A stretch of 64,000 nucleotides of DNA from Paralichthys olivaceus (GCF_024713975.1 NC_091099.1:11947501-12011500), one strand, 5' to 3'; counted from the stretch's first letter, positions 10,294 to 22,452 are shown. A program made the numbers and translations. The notes: generated by a model not told the origin, from the letters alone.

Positions 10294-13200
10294 TCAGATC
10301 TTTTCCTTTTGGAGGATCTCATCTTTCCCTTGTCTTGCTTTATCATCCTCCTCCTCCTCCTCTTCTTCTTCCTCACCCTCCTCGTCATCACCAACATTGT
10401 CCTTCTCCTCTTCCTCATCTTCACTGTGCTCTTCTTCGTCTTCCTCCTCCTCTTTTTGATCACCCGTCTGATCGGTCACAGTCACAGCAGCCTCCTCAGC
10501 AAGTGGGCTCTCTTTGCTCCTGTTTCGCAATCCCTGGAGGAGACAGAAGGTGGCGCTGCAGGCAATGAGGGTCCAGATGAGTGTGTGGGCAGGAACTCCT
10601 CTGACCTGTGAACGCACCCACCTGACTGCCTGGGCAACGGTCCTGTTGGACATGGGACGTGGTGACGATTTGTCCTACAGACAAATAAAAAACGATTTCA
10701 ACTGATTAAAGCAGGAAAAGTGACATTTCTTTCACATGTTTTCCAAAGTTTCTAATGAAAAATGTATAATAGATAAAACAGAGAAAAAGAGATGAGTTTG
10801 AAGATGCATTTACCTTGAGTCCATACTGATTGAGCAGGCTCTCCAGGGCTGTGTTACCCAGGTGCACTGTGGGATAGAATTCTTCATCATAGACCCTCCT
10901 CCACCAGCGCTGTGGGTAAGAGCTGCCAACAAAGATCAGCCATAGAGTTAATGTCCTGTTCTGTGTACAGGTGAAGAAGAATCTGAGATGTTATAATGTT
11001 TGTTGTTTTATTATGAAAAGACTGAAACCACAACATCATGTCAAGTTAAATAAATGAATATCAAACATTGTGTGAGATTCAGATAATAAATAATATAAAA
11101 AGTATGTTTACTGAGGCCGTGTTTTCACAGGAAAAATTAAGTGAACTAGACAACTCCTGCATAAGATAAAAGAAGATATCTTAAGATTGATCCCTTGCAG
11201 GGGAAATTCAATGTGACGCAGCATCACAAAAACAGTAGCAGCGCAATGGGAAATGTAAGAAATAAAAGAATAATAATATACAGTGACAAAATACAATGGA
11301 TACCTAAACAGGAATCATTTAAAATCATTTCAAGACAGTGACAAAACTGTGATAAATCATGTTAGTACTCGTGTATTTGCAACTAATATTTCACAGAGTT
11401 GCGAGCTTTCAGTGCAGAGGGAGAAGGACAGAGAGAAAGAGAGCACTAACCCATCAGCTTTGGGTAGAGTGAACCAGTATCTGTAGCGATGAGCTCGGAC
11501 GTAGGCAGGAGGCTGCTGGTGGAACGGATACTGAGACACATCTGTCTGAATCAACTCGATCACTGCAGACACACAAAAAAAACATTTAGATATTTATCAA
11601 ATTGTCCCTGAAGGCCTCATTAATAAGCGGACAATGACGCACATGCTGTGACATCAGAGTAAGGGTGTTGGAAAAAACAAAAAAAGTTGCAGCTTTACTA
11701 GTAAACAATATCTGGTTTGTGACCCCCTCCCCGTCAGCTCGCTCGCATTTGCTGTTATGAGTTTCTATCGGAGCCAATTATAAATCTGGGAGGCTCATTT
11801 CGAAGCTTTCAGTTTTAAAAAGGTTAAAACAAAGTTTTACTGTTGCTTTAACATACACAGTAGTGCGGTAGGTTTCTTTCCTATTTGATTCGAAGATGAA
11901 TCATGATGAATCTCTTTTAAAAGACTAAACAGAGACACAGCATTAAAATAAACTGTAGTACTCTGAGGGAGCATACCATCTCTCTTTCCCTGCAGCAGTC
12001 TGTACATGAGGCTGGTGAACCACGGAGCCTGTGTATGAGGCCCGAGGGCAGCAAACCACATCTGCCAGTCCAACCTGGGCTGGTGAGGCGTCACCACAGC
12101 GGGAGGTGCACTTAGGTTCCCAGGCTTATACATAAACTCAATCTCCTAGATGGGAAAAAAGAAATATATATACAGTGTATATATATATATATATTACATA
12201 ACTTGAAATGGTTTATATTGCACAATTGCAGATTTTTAAAACTAGATGCATCTTATGAAACAAGTTTAAATTAAGGGAATCAATTCACAGCCATAGGCCA
12301 GTTGAAACCATCAGGATTTGTTTCCTCTCACCGTCCACGTGATTCCGTCATTACTTCCCTCGATGATGACTTCTGGCCGCCCGCCAACACCTGTCATTCT
12401 TCTGAAGAGGCCGTACGAATTGACCAGCTGGTAGCGATCCACAAGCTCATAGGTCCGACGCACTCCTGGCCACAACCTGGCATGAGAGTCATGCTCAATA
12501 TAGGTGAAGGGAACCTGAAACAGAAAAGGTCATGAGAGTCAAAGTGACGTCACATGAGAGAATACACTGATAATCTGACTTGCTACAACACGAAGATGCC
12601 AGAATCTGAGTGATGATTTATATAGGGACTAATACTGCTGACTGGTTGGGAGATTGAATTGAACAATAATAGTGATTCAGCTACATGATATGAAGCTCAA
12701 CCTTCACTAAACGTCCAACAGCACTCACCAGACTGACAGTGAACATGGCAACAGCAGCAGCAGCGAGCACAGTCCACTGAACGGTGCCCCAAAACCTCTT
12801 CAGGAAACCAGAGACACACGCACACCTGCAAAATCACATCGGGTAGATCATTTTTGTAGTGCTGATTTACATCAACACATTTTCTATAAATAAAAAAGCA
12901 ACTCCACACCAGGAAAGACTTACCTGAACATCGCTGTTATCATTTCCCAGGTGAGAGAGAGAACCCCAATCCAGATAGAGGGGATTATGACAGTCTTCAG
13001 AAACTGGTTAAACTGGTGAAATGTGATTGCTGTGAAGACAAAAATGTCAACAAATAAAACTGCAAATGCAAATCGCTTCTACACACACGCCATAGACTGT
13101 ATATAAATATGGACAACATGACAGCTCCCCAAATATGAAGGTAATTCATTTTGATCGCCCCCCCCACTGGTGGCTGGGTGAAGCTCATAAACTGTCACCT

Positions 13201-16200
13201 GGATCAGACATGGACCAAACTAAAAAGTCAAAGTACAGGTTTAAAAGATTTTCCCAAAGATGGTTTCTATCATTTTAGGACTTCCCTGGTAATTTTGGTT
13301 TCAATCAGTTCATGCAATAAAAACAGGGTGAAACATCATGATTGACAGTTGAGACCGACTCGAGATTGGTCGTGTGGGTGTGTGGACGTGACCCTGATGC
13401 TGCAGCTCCACTCCACGATCAGTACCACGCAGACCCTGACCCAAAACGATGTCAAAACCGCAAAATTGCAGCTCCCTTATCCAGAATATTTGAGCTTAAT
13501 TTTTGCACTACGAGAGAAAGACGAAACACGTTGTCCATCTTAATACACGGTCTACGTTTGACAGCCACAACTCAATACCGGTTCTGGAGGAGATGCCCTT
13601 CTTCACCGTATCCAGCTTTAGATCAAAGCATATAATTGATCCAAAGACCATGAGGGACCAAACTGCCAGTTCCACCAGATAAAACAGCCACGACCACAGT
13701 CTGGACTCTGATCAGAGCAGAGAGAGGGGGAAAAAGAAAGGGTGATTCTCTGGTATATATTTAAGTCCATATTAATGCTCTGTATGTGTGGGTTCATATG
13801 AATTAGTAGTTAAAAACTTTCTGATCACAATTTGTTAACTTTGTAGGCGCTGGTGGGGGTTAAATATAATAACATGGATATTATATTATTAAAGTGATCC
13901 TTAACATCTGGCAAACAAGTGATAGCAAGATTGATTTTCTTCCAAATTTGAATGTTTACATAAATATACATATGTTTAATCATACCGCTGTTGTTGGTCT
14001 TGTCTACCCTGCCTAACCAGAAATGTACATGCTGATCATCCAGCAGTGACAGGGAGAGAGCCAATGTCAGCAGGTTGAAATAGTTGTAATTTCCAGACAA
14101 GATAATGAGAACCTGCAGCAGCACCTACACAAGGGAGACAGTTAATTGCAGACTGTTAAGAGACAGTGTGGAGAATTTCTAGAAGTATTCAGAACCACTG
14201 TACAACCATTAAGTTGATCAAATCAAGAAGTAAACTTAAAGGTGATTACTACTTTTCACAAAAATTAATCATTCAGCAAATTAAAGAGGGAAAATTAAAT
14301 CATAAAACTTTTAGTAGCATTTGAACCATCATTCTACCCACCTGCAAGTAAAAAGAGCCAAGTCTCAGCCGACGTATAGGACTGAAGAACAAAAAAGGTG
14401 CGGCGATCTCGATGACAAAGGTTCCCACCACGCTGAGCTTCTGCCACCACATGGGCAAATGGTGGGCGAACCAGGCCAGAGGTGTCGGAATACACTGAGT
14501 CTCATAGTGATACGTCAAAGCTGTTCATCACAAGGAAAAACCAACAATGGAAATTCATTAATTGACAGAAAGAAATAAAAGGCTGAAAAGAATTAATATC
14601 AGTTACAGTGACAATGAGATGATGTAAGAGGAGTTTAACTGCAGGTTTTAACTGCAGTCCTGGGATTTCTTTCCAGTATAATTTACATCTATGTGTATCA
14701 AAAACGTGCCTGGAACCAGTTTGCCCTTTTACAATTCACATTTATGACACAAATTGAACTCAGAGACGCTTGCACTAGCCTGTCAGGCCCCACCACGTGG
14801 GACAGCGTGATGTCAGCTTCACCACACCAGAAGCAAACATGAGCCGGAAGAGAAGCCAGCGGATCAACCAGAAGGTCACACGATCGTGCTCCCTTACCCC
14901 GCGTGACCCTCTGATTATTGTCAGTGGAGCAACGAGGATACAGAGGAAACCGGTCTCTAGGAGCAGGTTGTCCCTGTTGAAAGAGCAGAGGGAAACAAAT
15001 GTGTGTCAGTGGTATTTCAAACAGTCTTGGGCTCTTTCTTCCAACTACTATTCATAGAAGTAATGCGTATATACACATATGTGCTATAGACATCAAGCAA
15101 TTTTTTTTTAATCATAATGTCCATAACACTCACCACTGGAAGTAGAGGAACACCTGGCCCACCTGAAACAAACATATATGTTTGATGAGGAATAGCATGC
15201 CACCTGAAAACATTGACGAGGAAAGAAAAACAGAGTACAGCTGATATAACTTCACCTGGTACATGGACAGGTACAAGGCCCAGAGGCAGAAAAACACCAC
15301 GCTGTCTCGCAGAGCCTCCACCAGCGTGGCGGCGAGGCTCAGCGCGGCCCCAATGAGACACAGCAGCTCCATGGCAGTGTGCGTGTCCAGGCCGAGCCAA
15401 GGTCCGAGCCACAGGAGGGTGGGAGAGGACACCAGCTGTTCCTTGAGGGACTTACCGCTGTATGGCAGCTGCCAACGAGCCGGCAACAGCCCATCGTTAC
15501 CATAGAGACCTGGAAATAAACACGTAAACCACGTTAAAGAGCGTCATAGAGTTAAAAAGGTGTCCTGTCATTAATGTCACAAACAACAGCCTTAGTTGTA
15601 CACTCTTTCTATATAAGATGTTTGCGTTTGACTGTTGTCCTTCAACACTCTGAGATCCCTGTGACTCTCTGTGTTGATCCTTTCTGCAGGAAGCTCCTAA
15701 TAAAATACACAAAGACTAATTTGGCCTGTTGTATTTTCAGATTTCAATCAATTTACAACAATCAATCAATTCAAAATGATCAATTTACAACAATAAAAGA
15801 CAAATACGAGCAGAAACTTGTCATTCAAGAGGCTGCTGGGATTATTTGGAAAGTAGTTTTCAATTATTTTCCTTATTGATGAATGGACTAATCTTTTCAC
15901 CCCTGCATTGGAAGGCACAGCATGTATGTATTCAAATCTTCCTGTGCTAGTTTCTGTATTCTATAGAATATAAACAATGAAAACCACATCATGTCATTTA
16001 ACTCAAAATCCATTCAATGGGAGCTGCAGACATTAAAGAAAACTATTATAATTATTATTACAGGTGTATCCAAGGCAGCTGTAAAGATTTGGTTAACGGG
16101 GATACAAATAAAATAAAAAAAACTGGACTCAGAATAATACATGTAATCTAAACAAAGTTTTTTTCTGTAGCACTACTAGCACATGGTTGTGGGCGTCTAG

Positions 16201-16519
16201 AGATCAGCTGGACAGTAGCTGTCGGGGTTTTATTGATGCTGTGTTCCATCAGTGTTAGTGTGTAAAGTCTGTGTTTGCAGCAGGAGGAGTCTCTCGGTCT
16301 CAGCAGCTCGTTGAGCAGGAAAAAGTTCAATTTCCAGGCGGAGGAAGTAAAACGGTGAGCGCAGCTAACAAGCTAACACAGTGGGTTCCAGTGAGAGTTA
16401 GCTCGCCTGGTGTTAGCTCACTCACCTGGTATCTGCACATACAGGGAAACAAAGGCGGCCACATAGATGAGCGACATGCTCCAGAGGAACATGCGCCTCG
16501 GCAGGACTATTTCTCCCAT
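10294..16519 (-). CDS. lmf2: Lipase maturation factor 2, complete, 14 exons, 724 aa
   Basis: LMF2 is a multi-pass ER membrane protein of the LMF family (paralogue LMF1 helps lipoprotein, hepatic and endothelial lipase fold and dimerise). Exons in transcript order: 16519-16426, 15509-15256, 15162-15134, 14973-14780, 14520-14342, 14124-13986, 13707-13579, 13029-12924, 12825-12729, 12514-12332, 12145-11977, 11562-11451, 10922-10814, 10674-10294. All phases agree; length is 724 aa against 707 in human. Recognisable blocks include [91 protein letters not shown] and [19 protein letters not shown]. Several hydrophobic helices are visible. Intron 4 (14521-14779) starts with GC instead of GT. The C-terminal ~60 residues are a Glu/Asp run, unlike the basic Lys/Arg-ended human tail. 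The start [11 protein letters not shown] lies just before a hydrophobic helix, as in human. Confidence 0.96.
13088..13556. mobile_element. Terminal-inverted-repeat element, family B, in lmf2 intron 7
   Basis: It begins CATAGACTGTATATAAATATGG and ends near TGTCCATCTTAATACACGGTCT. The internal text (GACATGGACCAAACTAAA, GATCAGTACCACGCAGACC, TTTGAGCTTAATTTTTGCA) is shared with the element at 54964-55476. Fragments of the same family occur at about 32277-32400, 20750-20860 and 34150-34205. It has no coding capacity. Confidence 0.7.
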
Positions 16520-16717
16520 GCCTGGGCCGAGTTGCTAACCGGAACAGCGACTGGGTTCCACGCTGATCCAGCGCGTTTTAACGTAGCCTTCGGCGGGCGG
16601 ACACGTAGCGATGAACGGACGGTGTGATGAAGTTCATCCGTATGGGCTCAAGATGTCGCTGTCGTTAATTATATATATATATATATATTATGGCATGCCG
16701 TTCAGGAAATTAAACCT
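16520..16717. promoter_or_regulatory. lmf2 5' flank
   Basis: This is the immediate upstream sequence of lmf2. It is moderately GC-rich with several CpGs between 16520 and 16625, then an (AT)n run at 16671-16689. No TATA box is obvious. The next feature upstream is a minisatellite. Confidence 0.4.
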
Positions 16718-17024
16718 TTGAATATATGGAATGAAACCTTGAATATATTGAATGAAGTCTGAATATATGGAATGAAACCTTGAATATATTGAATGAAGTC
16801 TGAATATATGGAATGAAACCTTGAATATATTGAATGAAGTCTGAATATATGGAATGAAATCTTGAATATATGGATTGAAGTCTGAATATATGGAATGAAG
16901 TCTGAATATATGGAATGAAACCTTGAATATATTGAATGAAGTCTGAATATATTGAATGAAGTCTGAATATATTGAATGAAGTCTGAATATATTGAATGAA
17001 ATCTTGAATATATGGATTGAAACT
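16718..17024. repeat. Minisatellite, ~20-21 bp unit, ~15 copies
   Basis: Two alternating unit types are seen, TGAATATATGGAATGAAACC and TGAATATATTGAATGAAGTC. It sits about 200 bases upstream of the lmf2 start. The same core (ATTCCATATATTCAA on the other strand) reappears in the loop of the palindrome at 17581-17841. Confidence 0.9.
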
Positions 17025-17580
17025 TGACTGACGTCAGACTTCACCGCAGTGCCTGCAGCCATCTTGTGTAATGTGTGGATGCTATAGCTAAAAGTGAGTG
17101 ACAATGAGTTAGTCCGCTCACAATCTCGTTGCAGCAATATTCAACTATGAGGACATCAGTAACACACTGGCGAATGCGTGTACGGCCCAAAATCCCCCGG
17201 ATAGCCCCGCCCAATACTGTTCAACTGACAAGGAAGTTCGCTCCGTTTTGAATCGTGGCAGACCTACTACAACATGCAGCTGTTTATCAGGCCAACCTCA
17301 GCATGTCTTCAACCTCACAGGAGAGCCCCACAACACCCAGTGTACAATCTCCACCCATACACAATAAAGGGCCCAAGACACTGTATGGTCAGCTTGATAT
17401 AGTTTCCAGGTGATTTAATGAAGGTAAAACACAGTGAAGGGCCGTGCGTAATGGCACTGCGCTCTGATGCGGCACTTCTCCAGCACTGGCGAAGCTGCTG
17501 CGGCTACAGGGATTTCGTGAACTGAAAGAGAAGCTCTTCATAATTTGTTTAGATACAATAAGAATCACCCACATTCATAG
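17025..17580. other. Non-coding gap, nothing recognised
   Basis: Mixed-composition sequence with a few CpGs (17170-17290) and no open frame longer than about 60 codons that looks coding. I cannot assign it. Confidence 0.4.
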
Positions 17581-17841
17581 ACCAATGCAGGCTGAATATT
17601 TAGTTTAGTATTGAATGTATTTGATGATCCGCGACAAAGCTTTGGGCACACAGCGGTCTTTGGACAGACAGACAAATGTATATATTCAAAGTTTAATTCC
17701 ATATATTCAACGTTTTGGCATAATATCATTATGCATTTGTCTGTCTGTCCAAAGACCGCTGTGTGAGTAACGTGCCCAAAGCTGTGTCGCGGATCATCAA
17801 ATACGTTCAATACTAAACGAAATATTCAGCCTGCATTGGGT
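17581..17841. repeat. Large imperfect palindrome (fold-back element), arms ~100 bp
   Basis: The left arm 17581-17678 and right arm 17734-17841 are reverse complements over nearly their whole length (outer end CCAATGCAGGCTGAATATT, inner end GACAGACAGACAAATG). The right arm carries about 9 extra bases. The loop is ~55 bases and contains minisatellite-like CCATATATTCAA. The right arm stops exactly where the inverted duplication begins. It may be a MITE or fold-back element. Confidence 0.9.
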
Positions 17842-19208
17842 AAAACTGGATATTAAGTAAAGTTTACTTCCACGCCTCTCTGTCTGCCTCCCAGGTCGCA
17901 GTGACAGCAGTTGCCATGACGTTCGACAGGGACCAGGCGGTAGAGAAGCCAGCAGACAAGCCTTTTACCAAAGGTCTGTCTGGTTAAAGGTTGCTTTTGG
18001 AGGAGTTGCTGATTTATCTATTTTGACTCAGTTTTAAAATGCATTACTGTTGCTACATTTATTTGCTGACACAAAAATGTTATAAAATGAAAACGTATTG
18101 ATGTGGATGCAGCTTAAGAAACCTGGCTGATTGTGTTTGTACCCTTTCAGGATGCAGTGAGACTGAAGAGCAGCTGCAGTTTCAAATGGAGTTGTGCGCA
18201 GACTCATCAGCCATCAACACTCAGCCCTCATCTAAAATCTCAGGTAGCCTTTAACCATTCTCTTTTTTATTTACTCCCTGACCTCCTCCGCTGCCTGTGC
18301 CCAGCTTCACTAACAGGCATTGCCCATCTCCTCCACTAACACTTCAGGTACAGTCTCTTTACTCACCCCAGTTGCAAAACTCTGCCAAAATCAGCTGGTT
18401 GTGGTTCGTTCAGCAGGTAAATGAACTGCGATGTGACCCTGTGTGTCCTGTTTTGCTTTGAATTTAGATGATTAGTGTGATGTGGTGTAGATGAGTTGCC
18501 GTGCTCCTAAACATTCAGTTGAACTAAGTAAGACAAGAACAGAATATACAATTCTGATGAGTCCTGCACCGGGTCGGGTACGGGTAAAAATTAACTGAAG
18601 GCGGGAAGCTGCTGGGAACTTTTCTTTTGTTTTGGAGAAATCAGAAAAGAAATAATAAATTGGCTCATTGAAGCTGAGTCAGCCGCTGGGATTTGTTTTA
18701 TTGTTAAAACCTATGACACCTCCTTTGACCTCTCACTTAACTTTACAAATGACTGTCGCTTCCAACACCGAAAACAAACTTGAACATCAAAATGAATGGC
18801 ATTAAGACATAATTAGCCAGTTGTGAATTCTTTCTCAGTAGCTTTCCTGCTTGTAAAAAGTCCCACATTAGCCACAAGCTAGGCACATTGTCATGGAAAA
18901 AACACATTGACAGGTGTTGCGACAAGTCACACATAATTTTCCAAGAACACAGCTCACCCACCATAATGAGAGGACAAGGAGATCAGTTGATGCAAGTGAC
19001 TGTGTATGTAGCACATGTGTTTAATCACAGGTGACAGGTCAGGTTGCAGGTCATGTGTTAACAGGTCTGGGCGGGTTTGCTTTTGGCCTAAAGATAATAA
19101 TAATTGCAGGTAATGGGCAAGTCCAGTCCGTATCTTTGTGCATATTGATTTTTCAAAAGGGACCTGTGCAGGACTCTACTGTAGATGTACAGAACATGTG
19201 GATTCTGG

Positions 19209-19277
<69 letters not shown>

Positions 19278-19517
19278 AGGTGTCCCAGAGAGCACCAACG
19301 TCTCACCTCGAGGTAAGCCCACTTCTTGACCACAATCTCCCTCTACCCCACCTCCCCTGCTACCAAAACAACTACACTTCCCTTTTTTTTGGTCTCGGAC
19401 AAAGTTATCCTGCACCACTTCCAAACCTCATCCACTTTTGTTTTTTTTTTCTCTTCTTCTGTTTGTTTTCCGTGTCTTTTTTTTCTTCTGTCTTGTTATT
19501 ATTGTTGTTGTTGTTGT

Positions 19518-19575
<58 letters not shown>

Positions 19576-19839
19576 CTCTCCAGCTGCCTCCGTTGATTAC
19601 GGTTCCTTTGCAGACAGATGCAGCACCTGGCTAGAGCTGCTTAGGCTGAGTAAGTAAGTAGGAGGACACAGTCTCTAGCACACTCTGGTGATCATACCCA
19701 CAAATACACAGTTTCACAAGCAATCCCACACCTGCACATACACTAACTCGCACACAAGCACGCAGACACTCAAACATGTGCATGTCGCTGGGGGGCGGAG
19801 CATCGTAAATCAAGCTCCAGCTAGAGTGTGAAAGTTGAA
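17842..19839 (+). pseudogene. Inverted partial copy of c2cd5 (exons 21-24)
   Basis: Near-identical to the reverse complement of 41711-43880. It carries copies of c2cd5 exon 21 (17895-17973), exon 22 (18151-18243), the 33-nt exon 23 (19280-19312) and a truncated exon 24 (from 19584). The first three exons keep their length and splice sites. Exon 21 has at least one changed residue (V for L before EKPADKPF). In exon 24 the 3' part, including the donor, is gone: GCTTAGGCTG runs straight into AGTAAGTAAGTAGG. The copy also lacks about 80 bases present in the source near 42430-42512, and its GT tracts differ in length (19211-19276 and 19525-19574). It has no start, no 5' exons and no promoter, so it is not expected to make protein. 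Confidence 0.93.
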
Positions 19840-21595
19840 AAATGTTTTGTGAGGAAACAGTCACCTTGACCTTTGATCAGGAAAATGTAATCAGCTCATC
19901 TTTGAGACCAAGTAAACAAATGCTTACAGACTAACGAACGTATGTACAAATGGACAACCTAAAAACTTGGCTGTCACCAGTGTGGAGGCATAAAAACTCA
20001 TGTTGAAATTATGCCAATTATGGTTTTATGGCTCAGGTGATGCGCTGGTGCAGATTCAAATACACTTACCCATTATCTTTTTTGTTGAGTTTGTCCATGA
20101 AAGCCTTGACCACTGGAAGAACATCACTGGAGTTGATCAGCAGACTGCCAGAAAATTTGCATTTCAGTTCCTGTTCATCTGAAGTGTGTGCCCGAAAGTC
20201 CAGGTGGTTGATCTGGAAGGTCTGCCTCCAGTTCATCTCAGGGTCAAAGTAGACATTATCCTTTACCTGCAGAAGCTTCCGTGCTCTTTTTACAATCCTC
20301 AACCCCTTGGCCACAGCTTGGGTCTTCTCTGACGACACAAGCTCGTCTGGTTTCACTGACTCAGTCTGAGGATGAGGCTTTGTGTCCTCTTCCTGCAGTG
20401 GTAACGAGTGGAGTATCTGCCTGAACTTCTCAGCATAACTCTCATAATCTGTTTCATAGTCCCGAAAAAGGGTGTCTGGCGTGATTTCCTTTTCCCTCTC
20501 AATTATGGCTGATTTCTCCCCCATGAGGCTTTGATCTAGTATTCATCAGAGGCAAAAACAGAAAATCAGAGTGAATTGGGCTGACAACACAAGTAACTCT
20601 TTTATAAATAAGAAAAGTGAGAAAATACCTTTGTCTGTGTTTTCTTGTTTCTGCAGGTCAGGACTGTCTAGTTTCATGTATCCAGCTAAACCGGAACTGA
20701 AGATAATTAGAACACAAAATGATCGTTACTGATTCTGGCTCCAAATTGCAAGATGGCCGAGTTCGTATCCAGGATATTTTGCCTTCATTTCTGGACTGTA
20801 GGAGGAAGTGGAGACGCATCGTCTATCTTTATATACAGTACAGTCTGTGGTCTTACTACATATTTGAATAACCTAAATAATATTCAAATAATTTTGAAAT
20901 GGTAACAACAGTAAGGGAAACACTACTTTTTTTTAAAGATAGTGTCAGTAAACAAAAAGACATTTGATAAATCGGAAGGTGTGCAATGCAGACGAATGAG
21001 AAATCATACTTTTTGTTGGTAGATATTTTGCTTCTTATTGTGGTTGATATAGAGTGGATTTGAAATGTACTTTTGCACTTCTGCTAAGTTTAAGGACAAC
21101 TGTGTGTAAGCTAACAAGACCACTGTGTGTGAGCTGTATTCACCAAAATGAAATTAGACTTGGTTTTGTTTCATTTTAACCATATGTGTGTGCGCATACT
21201 GAGACTGTGTATAATTCACGCTAATAATTGTTCGTCATGTTTATGATAATGATGTGGGTTATAAAGTGACAAATAATTACATTTAAGTTGAATATGCTTT
21301 CATGCAGCCCTCTATTAAGAGTTTGTCATTTTGTTAAGATAAATAGTTATATCATAGTGATAGGGATTTCATGTTTGTGTAAATAGTAATTCATGTTAAG
21401 CGAAGGTTTATAACGGATGATCTAAAAGTTGAATATTATCATACCTTTAAAGGGTAATACTGTTCACACCATGTTTGCAGTTGTCAATAAGGTTTTGTGA
21501 GTCATCAGTAAAACAGAGTCAGACCATCAGTTAGCCGAGGATGCTACAACATATGGATCTATAATTTAATTTTCATGTTTGTCCCCAGAGGTCTC
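19838..21595 (-). pseudogene. Inverted partial copy of b4galnt3 (exons 13-14 and flanking introns)
   Basis: Near-identical to the reverse complement of 31537-33266. Copies of exon 13 (20629-20696) and the large exon 14 (20070-20535) keep their splice sites and reading frame. The 152-codon stretch of exon 14 differs from the source at a single residue (VYFDP here, VYSDP in the gene). The intron upstream shows a small block substitution near 20905-20925. The right edge stops 3 bases short of b4galnt3 exon 12. No start, catalytic domain or promoter is included. Confidence 0.93.
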
Positions 21596-22017
21596 TGTAA
21601 TGGAAATGTTACATTTGTGTATGTATAATTGCATGAGCAGACATGTATGTGGAGGACTGACCAAATGGTTGACTAAATTGTTAATCTAAAAGGGCAACTT
21701 TAAGGTTTACGGTGGTGGCTTAAGAGACTTGAGTTTTCTGGCCTCGAGAAACCACAACTTTATGGTATCTTTTGGTATCTCTGTGTCACGGTTATGTATT
21801 CGGTGTCCCTCTCCTGTGTTCCCCTCCTTGTCCCTCGCTATGTTTCACCCTGTGCCCCTTCTGTGTTCATCCCTGTCTGGGTTATTGTATTTTGTTCTTG
21901 TTAATAAGTTCGTTCAGTGTTTCCTGTTTTATTTTGTAATCCTTGCTCCCTGTGTGTTTTCATCTATTGACTTCCTGCCCTCATCAGTTTCACCTGTTTG
22001 TCTTGTGCCACCTGTCC

Positions 22018-22452
22018 CCAGTTACTAATTAGTTCCAGTCGGTATATAAGTCTTTGTGTTTCCCCCATGTGGTTGTTGGTTCGTACTGCCAGGGTTCGTG
22101 TGGAGGGTGACGTGAGAAGGGGAGGACCAACACGCAGAAACTAAATATGATTTAACAAAAAGTGTGTTTTATTTAAAAGGGGTAAACTTAACAAAAGAAA
22201 TCTCCAAGAAACAAAAGTCGCACTCAAAAAGATGAGTGGAACACAGAACAGGGCAGGATACAAACTTACGGGGTAACGTGACGAGAGCTGACGGGACACA
22301 TGAACAGACAGAACCAGAATTGAGCTGACGGACAGGACTGACCCGAAATGACGATGACACATGAACAGACAGAACCATGACGACGACGAACCAACAACCA
22401 CATGGGGGAAACACAAAGACTTATATACCGACTGGAACTAATTAGTAACTGG
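22018..22452. repeat. Inverted-repeat element, arms ~67 bp
   Basis: The left arm 22018-22084 (CCCAGTTACTAATTAGTTCC...) is repeated in reverse complement at 22386-22452 (...GGAACTAATTAGTAACTGGG). The spacer of about 300 bases contains a short direct repeat, ACATGAACAGACAGAACCA. It is probably the end of a fold-back or composite transposon. Confidence 0.85.

Noticed and set aside
10309-10611. Plus-strand frame with Leu/Phe or Pro/His runs
   Set aside because: Antisense shadow of the acidic lmf2 C terminus.
16688-17137. 149-codon minus-strand frame rich in Ile, Tyr, Phe and Ser
   Set aside because: It is the minisatellite read through; the periodic peptide simply reflects the 20-21 bp unit.
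19031-19657. 208-codon plus-strand frame with long Cys-Val runs
   Set aside because: It is a reading of two GT microsatellites plus c2cd5-copy introns; the true exons inside it are in different segments.
20066-20524. Stand-alone 152-aa gene on the minus strand
   Set aside because: It is a duplicated copy of one internal b4galnt3 exon; the apparent start Met is internal in the parent and there is no promoter or catalytic domain.
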